Below, piece after piece: positions 7,414 through 16,396 of a stretch of 64,000 nucleotides of DNA; positions within the stretch are counted from its first letter, which is position 1; each line of letters begins with the position of its first letter. This stretch comes from Desmonostoc geniculatum HA4340-LM1. GTDB lineage: Bacteria; Cyanobacteriota; Cyanobacteriia; Cyanobacteriales; Nostocaceae. The notes below the pieces were generated by a model. It was not told the origin of the DNA. It saw only the letters and a program-made list of their open reading frames with translations, and did not search any database. A program made the position numbers and the translations under genes. The DNA is taken from assembly GCA_019359545.1 (NCBI GenBank), contig JAHHHB010000026.1, positions 1-64,000 on the forward strand. Reading direction: 5' to 3'.

Positions 7414-10400
7414 ATGTTCAACAAAGTTTTGATTGCCAATCGGGGTGAAATTGCTTGCCGGATTATTCGCACCCTCGATCGCCTGGGTATTGCCTCGGTT
7501 GCAGTCTACTCCGAAGCTGATGCCCACGCTGCCCATGTTACCGCCGCCGGGGAAGCCGTCTGTATTGGAGCTGCTGCTGCCGCAGAGAGTTATCTTTGTA
7601 CTGACGCGATTTTGGCTGCGGCACAAACGACTGGTGCCGAGGCCATTCATCCCGGCTATGGTTTTTTGAGCGAGAATGTGGCGTTTGCTGAAGCTTGTGC
7701 AAAAGCAGGAATTGTGTTTATTGGCCCGACAGTCGAACAACTACGGCGATTTGGACTCAAACATGAAGCACGGGCGATCGCTCTTGCTGCCGGAGTGCCA
7801 CTCGTTCCCGGCAGTTTATTGCTAGAGAATTTGCAGCAAGTCAAACAGGCGGCAGCGGAAATTGGCTATCCTGTGATGATCAAAAGTACGGCAGGGGGTG
7901 GCGGCATTGGAATGCAGTTGTGCCGCAGTGAAGACACTTTGGCAGACTTGTTGGAAAATGTGCAACGGTTAAGTCGCAATAACTTTAGCCAGAGTGGAGT
8001 ATTTTTAGAAAAATATATCGAACAGGCGCGACACATTGAAGTGCAAATCTTTGGTGATGGCCAGGGTAATGTCGTTGCCTTGGGTGAACGCGATTGTTCA
8101 ACGCAACGGCGCAATCAAAAAGTGATTGAAGAAGCCCCTGCACCAAATATTAATAATGCTCTGCGGCAGCGGTTGTATGAGTCTGCTGTTAAACTCGGTC
8201 AGGGAATTCGCTATCAATCGGCCGGTACGATTGAGTTTATCTACGATGTGGATACCCAAGATTTCTACTTCTTAGAGGTGAATACCCGCTTACAGGTGGA
8301 ACATGGCGTCACAGAAGCCATTACAGGTGTAGATTTAGTGGAATGGATGGTGCGTCAGGCTCAGGGTGAATCGCTCTTTTTGGCATCCTACCAGTATCAA
8401 CCCCAAGGATATGCGATTGAGGTGCGGGTTTATGCCGAAGATCCGCATAAAAATTTCCAGCCGAGTTCTGGGGAGTTAACTCAAGTGCAGTTTGCTCCTG
8501 GCATTCGCTGTGATACCTGGATTGCCACTGGCACAAAAGTCTCGCCGTTTTACGATCCATTGTTGGCGAAGGTAATTGTGCATGGAGAATCAAGAGAAGA
8601 TGCGATCGCTACTCTCCAAACGGCCCTTGCTAAATCTCGCATTGACGGCATTGAAACCAACCTGGAATACCTGCGCCAAATTATTGCCGATTCTACGTTT
8701 ATCCAGGGCAATATCACCACGAAATTTACTCATAGCTTTACCTATCGCCCAAATACAATTGATGTCCTAGTTGCAGGCACCATGACCACCATTCAAGATT
8801 ATCCTGGACGGGTGGGCTACTGGAATATTGGTGTACCGCCCTCTGGGGCAATGGATTCTTTGGCGTTTCGGTTGGGCAACCGGATTTTAGGCAATCCAGA
8901 ATCGGCAGCTGGGTTAGAGTGTACCCTATCTGGCCCGGCTCTGCGCTTCAATTGCGACACGGTGATTTGCCTAACGGGAGCGCAGATGAAAGCTACCCTA
9001 GATAAACAGCCGATTCCCTATTGGATGGCAGTTCCGGTAAAAGCAGGAAGTACGCTACGGTTGGGCAGCATTCAAGGCAATGGTTTCCGCACCTATATTA
9101 GCGTCCAAGGCGGGTTTGACGTACCCGATTATTTGGGCAGTAAAGCAACTTTTACCCTGGGTGGATTTGGTGGACATGGCGGCAGAGCCTTACAGGTGGG
9201 CGATGTCCTCAAATTGTATCCCTCCACATCCCAAGAACCGCAGCCCATTTCCCTCGAATTGATTCCCACCTATTCAAATCATTGGGAAATTGGAGTTTTG
9301 TATGGCCCTCACGGTGCGCCGGATTTCTTCACAGATGAAGACATCGAGACTTTTTTCAGTACTCATTGGGAAGTGCATTACAACTCGGCACGAACCGGGA
9401 TTCGGTTAATTGGGCCAAAACCGACTTGGGCGCGGCAAGATGGTGGTGAAGCAGGGCTACATCCCTCCAATATTCATGACAATGGCTATGCCGTTGGTAC
9501 AATCGATTTCACCGGAGATATGCCGATTATCCTGGGTTTGGATGGGCCGAGTTTGGGAGGTTTTGTGTGTCCTGCCACGATCGCCACAGCACAACTCTGG
9601 AAAATTGGACAACTCAAACCGGGGAACACAGTTCAATTCCATCGCCTCACCTTCGATCGAGCATTGCACCAAGAATTGCAGTTGGATGGGCAAATTCAAT
9701 TAGGGACTGGGGATTGGGAACTAGGGACTGGGTATCGGGAAGATAGTTCTGTGGATTCAGATCCCAACCAAATCCTAAAAGAATTTCCTGCCCAATCCCC
9801 AATCCTGGCAGAAATTCCCGCAGACGATCGCCAAATTGCCGTCACCTACCGTCAAGCTGGTGATAAATATTTGCTGATTGAATACGGAGACTTGGTGCTG
9901 GATTTGAAGTTGCGTTTTCGGGTGCATGAATTAATGGCCGATTTGGAAACCAACCCCATTAATGGGATTTGGGAATTAACGCCAGGAATGCGATCACTAC
10001 AAATTCACTACGATAGCCGTGTGATTTCCCAATCAAATTTAGTTGCCGCATTACAAAACATCGAATCTCATCTACCCGATATTTCTGGGCTGGAAGTGCC
10101 GAGCCGGATTGTATATCTACCCCTGTCCTGGGATGATGAATCTACTCAACTAGCCATTGAAAAATATGTCCAGTCGGTGCGAAAAGATGCACCGTGGTGT
10201 CCTAGCAATATTGAATTTATTCGCCGGATTAATGGACTGGGTAGCATCGCCGAAGTCAAAGAAATTGTCTTTAATGCGAGTTACTTGGTGATGGGTTTAG
10301 GTGATGTTTATCTCGGTGCGCCAGTGGCAGTCCCCCTCGATCCCCGTCATCGCCTCGTCACCACAAAATACAATCCAGCCCGTACCTGGACTCCAGAAAA

Positions 10401-11058
10401 TGCAGTCGGCATCGGTGGTGCATATCTCTGCGTTTATGGGATGGAGGGACCTGGTGGCTATCAGTTTGTCGGACGCACGGTGCAGATGTGGAATCGCTAC
10501 AAACAAACCGCAGATTTTCAAGATGGTAAACCCTGGCTGTTGCGATTCTTCGATCAAATTCGGTTTTATCCAGTTTCTCACGGGGAGCTAATGCGTCACC
10601 GAGAGGACTTTATTGAAGGCAAGTTCAAACTCCAGGTTGAAGAAACCACGTTTAAATTCCGCGACTATCAACAGTTTTTGCAAGAAATTGCCCAAGAGGC
10701 GAGGACATTCCAAACCCGCCAGCGAATTGCCTTTCGAGAAGAACGCGATCGCTGGACGGCCACAGCCCAAGACGAAAGTACCCTCGTTGCAGTCGATCCC
10801 CCACCAGCAACTGCAACAACTATTCCCGATGATTGCTACGCCCTAAATGCGCCAACGACGGCAAATGTCTGGCAGGTATTAATCAAAGTGGGCGATCGGA
10901 TTACGGAAGACACAGGCGTAATTGTTTTAGAAGCGATGAAACAAGAAATGACGCTACTACCAGATGAACCAGGAACCGTAGTAGAGGTATTGTGCGAACC
11001 AGGGAAACTCGTTACTGCTGGGCAGGTTTTGGCGATTATTCGAGCAGAGGGTGGATAA
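7414..11058 (+). CDS. Guanidine carboxylase (urea carboxylase-like, biotin-dependent)
   Basis: From the ATG at 7414 (MFNKVLIANRGEIACR) the enzyme has 1214 residues. Order: biotin carboxylase (about 1-450; ATP-grasp loop STAGGGGIGMQ, active-site FLEVNTRLQVEHGVTE), a KipA-like carboxyltransferase half (about 450-755), a KipI-like half (about 800-1040), then a biotin carrier domain ending in EAMKQEM, whose lysine carries biotin. It uses ATP and bicarbonate to carboxylate the substrate. The guanidine-I riboswitch and DUF1989 partners point to guanidine rather than urea. The linker near residues 763-800 is low-complexity and encoded by STRR-like DNA (9700-9740 and 9785-9808), which suggests in-frame repeat insertion. 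The reading frame is intact and all catalytic motifs remain. Confidence 0.93.
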   Translation: MFNKVLIANRGEIACRIIRTLDRLGIASVAVYSEADAHAAHVTAAGEAVCIGAAAAAESYLCTDAILAAAQTTGAEAIHPGYGFLSENVAFAEACAKAGIVFIGPTVEQLRRFGLKHEARAIALAAGVPLVPGSLLLENLQQVKQAAAEIGYPVMIKSTAGGGGIGMQLCRSEDTLADLLENVQRLSRNNFSQSGVFLEKYIEQARHIEVQIFGDGQGNVVALGERDCSTQRRNQKVIEEAPAPNINNALRQRLYESAVKLGQGIRYQSAGTIEFIYDVDTQDFYFLEVNTRLQVEHGVTEAITGVDLVEWMVRQAQGESLFLASYQYQPQGYAIEVRVYAEDPHKNFQPSSGELTQVQFAPGIRCDTWIATGTKVSPFYDPLLAKVIVHGESREDAIATLQTALAKSRIDGIETNLEYLRQIIADSTFIQGNITTKFTHSFTYRPNTIDVLVAGTMTTIQDYPGRVGYWNIGVPPSGAMDSLAFRLGNRILGNPESAAGLECTLSGPALRFNCDTVICLTGAQMKATLDKQPIPYWMAVPVKAGSTLRLGSIQGNGFRTYISVQGGFDVPDYLGSKATFTLGGFGGHGGRALQVGDVLKLYPSTSQEPQPISLELIPTYSNHWEIGVLYGPHGAPDFFTDEDIETFFSTHWEVHYNSARTGIRLIGPKPTWARQDGGEAGLHPSNIHDNGYAVGTIDFTGDMPIILGLDGPSLGGFVCPATIATAQLWKIGQLKPGNTVQFHRLTFDRALHQELQLDGQIQLGTGDWELGTGYREDSSVDSDPNQILKEFPAQSPILAEIPADDRQIAVTYRQAGDKYLLIEYGDLVLDLKLRFRVHELMADLETNPINGIWELTPGMRSLQIHYDSRVISQSNLVAALQNIESHLPDISGLEVPSRIVYLPLSWDDESTQLAIEKYVQSVRKDAPWCPSNIEFIRRINGLGSIAEVKEIVFNASYLVMGLGDVYLGAPVAVPLDPRHRLVTTKYNPARTWTPENAVGIGGAYLCVYGMEGPGGYQFVGRTVQMWNRYKQTADFQDGKPWLLRFFDQIRFYPVSHGELMRHREDFIEGKFKLQVEETTFKFRDYQQFLQEIAQEARTFQTRQRIAFREERDRWTATAQDESTLVAVDPPPATATTIPDDCYALNAPTTANVWQVLIKVGDRITEDTGVIVLEAMKQEMTLLPDEPGTVVEVLCEPGKLVTAGQVLAIIRAEGG

Positions 11059-11063
11059 AAAAT

Positions 11064-11153
11064 TTGGCGTTGTTGAGTGAAAGATTGCGGCGTTCCTTTG
11101 CGCCTTTGCGTCTTTGCGTGAGATTAATTCATACTTTCAATCAGCAACGCCAA
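11064..11153. repeat. 90-bp inverted-repeat element between carboxylase and allophanate hydrolase genes
   Basis: TTGGCGTTGTTGAGTGAAAG near 11064 matches, almost perfectly, the reverse complement of the right end (CTTTCAATCAGCAACGCCAA, about 11134-11153). It lies six bases after the carboxylase stop, inside the operon, with a TTGCGCCTTTGCGTCTTTGCG core seen in many cyanobacterial intergenic repeats. As RNA it could fold into a long hairpin and might protect or attenuate the message. Confidence 0.65.
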
Positions 11154-11195
11154 GATTGCTATATCAGCAATAGCAAAATTCAAAAATTAAAACTA

Positions 11196-12557
11196 ATGAC
11201 CCAAATCAATTTAGACATTGCATCGCTACTCACAGCCTATGGCAGCAATCAACTGCAACCAACAAAAGTTGTCCAAGAAATTTATCGCCGGATTGCTGCA
11301 CGAGGCAATGATGCTGTTTGGATTCATTTAGTGCCTGAGGAAGATGCGATTCTCCAAGCCAAAATCCTCGAATCCCAAACCCCAGAAAATTTACCCCTTT
11401 ACGGCATTCCTTTTGCTGTCAAAGACAATATGGATGTTGCCGGATTACCCACCACAGCCGCCTGTCCAGCTTATAGCTATATCCCTAAAAAAACTGCGAC
11501 GGTTGTGGAAAACTTGCTCAAAGCAGGGGCGATTTTGATTGGCAAAACTAACCTCGATCAGTTTGCCACGGGATTGGTAGGAGTGCGATCGCCCTACGGA
11601 GCTTGTAGCAGTGTTTTTGATGACGATTACATTTCCGGTGGCTCTAGTTCTGGTTCTGCTGTTGCCGTCGCTGCTGGACTTGTCAGCTTTTCCCTTGGCA
11701 CTGATACGGCTGGCTCAGGACGTGTCCCGGCGGCGTTTAACAACATCGTTGGTTTAAAGCCGACTCGCGGTGTCTTAAGTACATCGGGCGTCCTACCCGC
11801 CTGTCGTTCCCTCGATTGCGTCTCAATTTTTACTTTGAATTGTCAGGATGCAGAAAGTGTGTGGCAAATAGCAAGTGGTTTTGATGCCACAGATATATAT
11901 TCGCGCCATCTACCACCAACAGCATCGACAATCCCCAGTCCGTTTTCCTTTGGTGTGCCTTCTGCCGAGCAACTGGAATTTTTTGGCGATCGCGCCGCTG
12001 CCCAATTATACCAACAGGCATTACAACGCCTAGAAGCGATCGGCGGTCAACGAGTGGAAATTGATTTTCAGCCTTTTTGCAAAGTTGCTGATTTGCTTTA
12101 CTCTGGTCCTTGGGTAGCAGAACGCCTAGCCGCTACCAAATCCTTTTTCCAAACTCAAGGGGATGCCATCCATCCTGTTGTGCGTCAAATTATTAGCAAT
12201 GGTTCGCGCTACACAGCTGTCGATGCCTTTGAAGGTTTTTATGCTTTAGCAGCACTCCAAAAAGAAACTGCACAAGAACTGCAAAAAGTCAATATACTGG
12301 CGCTGCCCACCACTGGAACTATCTATACCAAAGCAGAGGTAGAAGCAGGTCCGATCGCTCTAAACACCAACCTTGGTTATTATACCAATTTTGTCAACTT
12401 GATAGATTTAAGTGCGATCGCCCTACCTGCTGGATTTCGCCCCAATGGGTTGCCCTTTGGCATTACTTTGATGGCTCCAGCGTTCCAGGATCGGGCATTA
12501 TGTCATTTAGGCGCACTTTACAAGCGATCGTTGTTAACTGTCAATACAACTTTATGA
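11196..12557 (+). CDS. atzF: Allophanate hydrolase, amidase domain
   Basis: The gene should start at ATG 11196 (MTQINLDIASLL), giving 453 residues; the longer frame from 10992 runs through the carboxylase gene and a repeat and is not credible. It is an amidase-signature enzyme. LYGIPFAVKDNMDVAG carries the catalytic Lys, and GGSSSGSAVAVAAG the cis-Ser, while TDTAGSGRVPAAFNN carries the nucleophilic Ser. It hydrolyses allophanate toward ammonia and CO2. Family members usually have about 600 residues with a C-terminal domain; here that domain is a separate overlapping ORF (ATGA junction at 12554). Confidence 0.9.
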   Translation: MTQINLDIASLLTAYGSNQLQPTKVVQEIYRRIAARGNDAVWIHLVPEEDAILQAKILESQTPENLPLYGIPFAVKDNMDVAGLPTTAACPAYSYIPKKTATVVENLLKAGAILIGKTNLDQFATGLVGVRSPYGACSSVFDDDYISGGSSSGSAVAVAAGLVSFSLGTDTAGSGRVPAAFNNIVGLKPTRGVLSTSGVLPACRSLDCVSIFTLNCQDAESVWQIASGFDATDIYSRHLPPTASTIPSPFSFGVPSAEQLEFFGDRAAAQLYQQALQRLEAIGGQRVEIDFQPFCKVADLLYSGPWVAERLAATKSFFQTQGDAIHPVVRQIISNGSRYTAVDAFEGFYALAALQKETAQELQKVNILALPTTGTIYTKAEVEAGPIALNTNLGYYTNFVNLIDLSAIALPAGFRPNGLPFGITLMAPAFQDRALCHLGALYKRSLLTVNTTL

Positions 12558-12913
12558 CTACTACACCTGCCGTAGAATCCCGTATTGCTCTTGCCGTTGT
12601 CGGTGCCCATCTTTGCGGACAACCACTGAATTATCAACTCCAAGAACGGCAAGCACGACTACTGAAAACCTGTAAAACCGCATCTATTTATCGCTTGTAT
12701 GCGCTAGCAAATACCCATCCTGCTAAACCTGGATTGGTAAAGGTTCTCGATGGTTCCGGTGTGGGAATTGAAGTTGAAGTTTGGGAAATGAATGCAGAAG
12801 CCTTTGGTAGTTTTGTTGCCGCCGTGCCGCCACCTTTGGTTATTGGCACATTAGACACTGATGCAAAACTACACACTGTAGCGGCAATTCATGAATTGCC
12901 TCTACGCGAATAG
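12554..12913 (+). CDS. Allophanate hydrolase C-terminal domain encoded separately
   Basis: This protein of about 119 residues (MTTTPAVESRIALAVVGAHL) matches the C-terminal domain normally fused to the amidase in AtzF/DUR1,2-type enzymes (gamma-glutamylcyclotransferase-like fold: VVGAHLCGQPLNYQL, LYALANTHPAKPGLVKV, GSFVAAVPPPLVIGTL). Its ATG overlaps the amidase stop as ATGA, the usual arrangement for translational coupling. It may be a stable two-subunit form or the result of an old frameshift; no decay is visible on either side, so I favour a functional split. In related enzymes this domain handles decarboxylation of the N-carboxycarbamate intermediate. Confidence 0.85.
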   Translation: MTTTPAVESRIALAVVGAHLCGQPLNYQLQERQARLLKTCKTASIYRLYALANTHPAKPGLVKVLDGSGVGIEVEVWEMNAEAFGSFVAAVPPPLVIGTLDTDAKLHTVAAIHELPLRE

Positions 12914-14076
12914 AGCGCAGCCTCATATAGAATTGGTATTACATACAAACTAACCTTTACTCTGCATTTTCAGACTTTCCGGACATGCCAACAAATAAAC
13001 ATTTATAACAATTATCTGGAAAATCCTATTAATTAATTTTCATATTTCCTTTACTTATTTCTCATCAAGTTTATATATTTCTGCTATTTTTCTTGGAAAA
13101 TTATAGTAACCTGAATTTTAGTGAGTACATTACTTGTTATCTACCATCTAGCGAAAAATCGCTATCTTTGAGGTATGTACCACAACTCTACAACTTCGCT
13201 GTCAGTTCTTGAATTTGTCACTCAAAATCGTCCACAGTGACTATTTATCCCCACACAACACTAGAACCCGTTTCCAGTACTTATGAAGAGATTTCCTTGT
13301 GCTGATTCAGTCGCCTGTGCGTCTCACTACACATCATCAAGGCGTCAATTATCAGCTAACTTATCTTTGGTCGCAGCTAACCCTTGTTGTCGCCTATACA
13401 GAGAAGTTCTGCGATCGCAAATTTAAGTAAACGGCGTTAAAAAGTCAAGCTATGTTACGAAATGTAAAATCAGTGAATGCCTTAGAAATGGGTCATTCCA
13501 CAGTTTTTACAAAACTAAACATACATGGGTTTTATCGTGCCGACTTAGTTAAGACATTAAATTGATTGAATGCCCAGTTTTAAAGGATACTTTTTTAATG
13601 AAGTTACCATCAAGAATAAACTTCTCAAAAAAGTGCCCGCACGCCAGTCGGTCAGGTTCTTCTTTCATCAGTTATTGCTTGTAATTTTAGGCTGTAAAAT
13701 ACGGATAACAGTGATATTTTTGTGACTGATGGGCGAGAGCCAATGGTCTGGGCGTCGCACTTGAGTTACTGTTAGATTGGCTAGATTAGCGAAAGATACA
13801 GAAAGTCAATCTGATTTTTGAAATACTATTTCCTGACAACAGTCGGGTCATTTTGCTATTGGGCAATAGCATATGGATTGATTTATTTGTATTCGTGCAT
13901 ATAGCTTAGCAGAGATTGGTGAATTAGCAGTTGGGGGGTGTGGAATCTCTGTACTAACTTAAATGTGACCGCTATATTTATCTGAACAGTGCTTCTAATT
14001 AATGTCCCTGTGAATTCCGAAAACGAAATTCACCAATTTTGCTTGCAAATATTAATTTTATTCCAGAGCCATCCCA
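12914..14076. other. 1.16-kb intergenic region without recognisable genes
   Basis: No ORF, RNA gene or clear inverted repeat was found. The sequence is AT-rich with scattered HIP1-like GCGATCGC sites and many short stop-interrupted frames. It may hold a long promoter region for the PatA-like gene or strongly decayed sequence. Confidence 0.5.
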
Positions 14077-15171
14077 ATGAAGACACTTCCGATTAGTAGA
14101 TACAGATTTTTCCAAAAACTCCAACCCCTATCTCTGTTGAAAAAAATCACGAGTAAGTCTGTTACTGGTTGTTTGCAAGTATTTAGCACTTCAGGTTCTT
14201 GGTCAATATATGTAGATGAGGGTAAACTGATTTATGCTTGCTACTCAGAGAAAATGTTTGAGCCGCTTTACAGAAATTTGCAACGCTTGAGCCAGCAAAT
14301 TTCTACTCTCCCTCGTGGAATTCACGAACAACTGCGGGCGTTATTTGAAACTGGCATTGAAAATCAAGCAATACCGAATCCAGATTATCTAGCTATTTGC
14401 TGGTTAGTCAATCAAAAATATATCAGTCCCTCTCAAGCAGCGATTTTGATAGAGCAATTAGCACTAGAAGTTTTGGAGTCATTTCTGAGCTTAGAACAGG
14501 GAAGTTATGAATTTATTCCTGAAAGCTTTTTGGATGATATGCCAAAGTTTTGTCATCTGAATCTTCGTTTACTAGTTGAACGATGTCAATCGCCCAGAAG
14601 CAACGCAGAGCATTTTTCTGTAAGGGTAGGAGCTAATAGCCAGACATCAACAGTTTCTTCCGTACAACCCTCACAATTTTTGCGAAAAAATCAGCCGCAA
14701 CCTCAAACAAAAACTACACAAAAGTCGCCCAGACCATACAACGGTAATAAACCAGGAACATACGATAATACGAGTCAGCAAGTTGTACAACCGCCTACCC
14801 AGAAAAAAGTCTACACAATCTTTTGTATTGATGATAGTCCTGCGGTATTAAGTACTATTCAAAGTTATTTAGATGAGCAAACTTTTTCGGTTATCGGAGT
14901 CAGCGATTCGTTCAAAGCTTTAATGCAGATTATCCGCACAAAACCCGACATAATTTTGTTGGATATTTCCATGCCTCATTTAGATGGATATGAACTTTGC
15001 TCTTTGCTGCGGAAACACTCGCATTTTAAAAATACACCTGTGATTATGGTGTCAGCAAAATCAGGATTGATAGATAGAGCTAAAGCCAAATTAGTTGGAG
15101 CATCAGGCTATTTAGCCAAGCCTTTTACGCAAGGAGATTTATTAAAAGTAATATTTAAGCATATTGTTTAG
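14077..15171 (+). CDS. PatA-type response regulator (DUF4388/PATAN plus receiver domain)
   Basis: 364 residues. The N-terminal ~180 residues show the DUF4388/PATAN pattern (LKKITSKSVTGCLQVF, YVDEGKLIYACYSEKMFEPLYR), followed by a helical section, a Ser/Gln/Pro-rich linker (about 185-245) and a receiver domain. That domain has acidic pair IDD, phospho-acceptor Asp in LLDISMPHLDG, Ser in MVSAKSG and Lys in LAKPFTQ. PatA of Anabaena shares this layout and affects heterocyst pattern; many paralogues serve phototaxis or motility clusters, so the exact role is open. A second receiver protein follows 58 bases later, suggesting a phosphorelay pair. Confidence 0.88.
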   Translation: MKTLPISRYRFFQKLQPLSLLKKITSKSVTGCLQVFSTSGSWSIYVDEGKLIYACYSEKMFEPLYRNLQRLSQQISTLPRGIHEQLRALFETGIENQAIPNPDYLAICWLVNQKYISPSQAAILIEQLALEVLESFLSLEQGSYEFIPESFLDDMPKFCHLNLRLLVERCQSPRSNAEHFSVRVGANSQTSTVSSVQPSQFLRKNQPQPQTKTTQKSPRPYNGNKPGTYDNTSQQVVQPPTQKKVYTIFCIDDSPAVLSTIQSYLDEQTFSVIGVSDSFKALMQIIRTKPDIILLDISMPHLDGYELCSLLRKHSHFKNTPVIMVSAKSGLIDRAKAKLVGASGYLAKPFTQGDLLKVIFKHIV

Positions 15172-15229
15172 TTTTTTTTACAAGTAAAATAAATAAATTT
15201 AATTAACATATTTTTTGGGAGATTGAAGC

Positions 15230-15607
15230 TTGAGTATTAACTGGGTGGCTACTATTCTAGTTGTAGAAGATTGTCGGCAGGAATTGGAATTAATTAGTTA
15301 TTATCTGAGAGATAAAGGTTACAATGTAATTAAGGCAACTAGTGCTAAAGAAGCTCTAGAACTAGTTTTAGAAGAAAAGCCGGATGCCATTGTTACTGAC
15401 GTTGTAATGCCGGGGATGAGTGGATTTGAATTATGTCGCTTCCTCAAAACAAATCCGACTAATCCAAAAATACCTATTGTAATTTGTAGTAGTAAAAATC
15501 AGACAATTCACCATTTGTGGGCAAAGAAGCAAGGTGCTGATGCTTATATAATTAAGCCATACACACCTGAACAACTACTGAGTGTGATTCAATCAGTAGA
15601 AGCATAA
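15230..15607 (+). CDS. Single-domain response regulator (PilG/PilH/CheY-like)
   Basis: 125 residues, essentially one receiver domain. It has acidic pair ED in LVVEDCRQE, phospho-acceptor Asp in VTDVVMPGMSG, a CSSKNQ switch region and Lys in IKPYTPEQLL. The start is a TTG at 15230 behind a GGGAG site; no ATG is available near this position. Pairing with a PATAN-receiver protein is typical of cyanobacterial Hmp/Pil/Pix chemotaxis-like loci, but the usual CheW, MCP and CheA genes are not next door, so this is a detached pair. Confidence 0.88.
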   Translation: MSINWVATILVVEDCRQELELISYYLRDKGYNVIKATSAKEALELVLEEKPDAIVTDVVMPGMSGFELCRFLKTNPTNPKIPIVICSSKNQTIHHLWAKKQGADAYIIKPYTPEQLLSVIQSVEA

Positions 15608-15632
15608 ACTCACAAATAAGATTTACTAACAG

Positions 15633-16052
15633 CTACTTCAACAAACGAATAAAACCCGCTTGTTCAAAATGTTGGTCAGTTGTCAAAGCCTCCTGAATGC
15701 CCAATTTTTGCATTGAGATAAAAGACGTACAGTCAACTAATGACCAAGCTTTGTCTGGTCTGCTTTTGCAGAGTTCCCAGGCTGTGGTATCGGTTACCTC
15801 ATCAATGTGAATAACTACAACATAAGGTACAGTTTTGATAGCATCAACAATTTCAAAGATACGCGGGCGAGGAATCCGAAGTGGACTGTTGAGTAGTGCT
15901 ACTAATTCAGCAATTACGTAATTTGTCGTAATAATAGCTTTGTGTTGTTGGAGAGCTAGACGAAAGTGCTGGTTTGCTTGTGGGTAGAAGGTTTGAGTGT
16001 TGACAAATAGACTTGCCCAACCGGACGTATCTACAAATAGACTACTCGACAC
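15633..16052 (-). CDS. VapC-like PIN-domain toxin
   Basis: 139 residues with PIN-domain acidic positions: LFVDTSGWASL at the N-terminus, NYVIAELVALL in the middle and SLVDCTSFISM / EALTTDQHFEQAGF near the C-terminus. PIN toxins of this type cleave RNA. Its start overlaps the end of the antitoxin gene by 11 bases, the standard antitoxin-first order. Confidence 0.88.
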   Translation of the reverse strand: MSSSLFVDTSGWASLFVNTQTFYPQANQHFRLALQQHKAIITTNYVIAELVALLNSPLRIPRPRIFEIVDAIKTVPYVVVIHIDEVTDTTAWELCKSRPDKAWSLVDCTSFISMQKLGIQEALTTDQHFEQAGFIRLLK

Positions 16053-16317
16053 CCTTTAACTCCTGATATAGAGCTTGTCCAATATAGTAGTCGTGATTTT
16101 CTGCTAAATCAGGAATATCTACACTGAGAGAACCAATTAGTGGCAGAAGTGGGTCTGTTTCTGTTTTTTGTGAGGTTTCAGGCTGGGATTGGTTGGTCAA
16201 TTGTTGTGATAGTACTTGTAACACAACTTCCTCTGGCGACTTATTCAGGCGCTCTGCTTGAGCAGTCAGTGCTTGCTCTAGGTCATCGGGAAGAGTAATC
16301 ACAAAGGTTTTAGCCAT
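16042..16317 (-). CDS. VapB-type antitoxin partner
   Basis: 91 residues. The N-terminus (FVITLPDDLEQALTAQAERL) resembles a ribbon-helix-helix DNA-binding segment, followed by a Gln/Thr-rich linker and an acidic C-terminal tail (DIPDLAENHDYYIGQALYQE) suited to block the toxin. It directly precedes and overlaps the PIN gene. Such pairs usually autoregulate from the upstream sequence, here about 16318-16395. Confidence 0.82.
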   Translation of the reverse strand: MAKTFVITLPDDLEQALTAQAERLNKSPEEVVLQVLSQQLTNQSQPETSQKTETDPLLPLIGSLSVDIPDLAENHDYYIGQALYQELKGVE

Positions 16318-16396
16318 AGTATGCTCCTAGTTAAATTATTACTTTGCATCATCTGTAACACCTTCAAATGATCTAGAGCCTGCTTAGTATCTGGTT

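Noticed and set aside
10992-11195. Upstream extension of the allophanate hydrolase frame, overlapping the carboxylase gene
   Set aside because: It reads through carboxylase coding sequence and an inverted repeat; the family-like N-terminus begins at ATG 11196.
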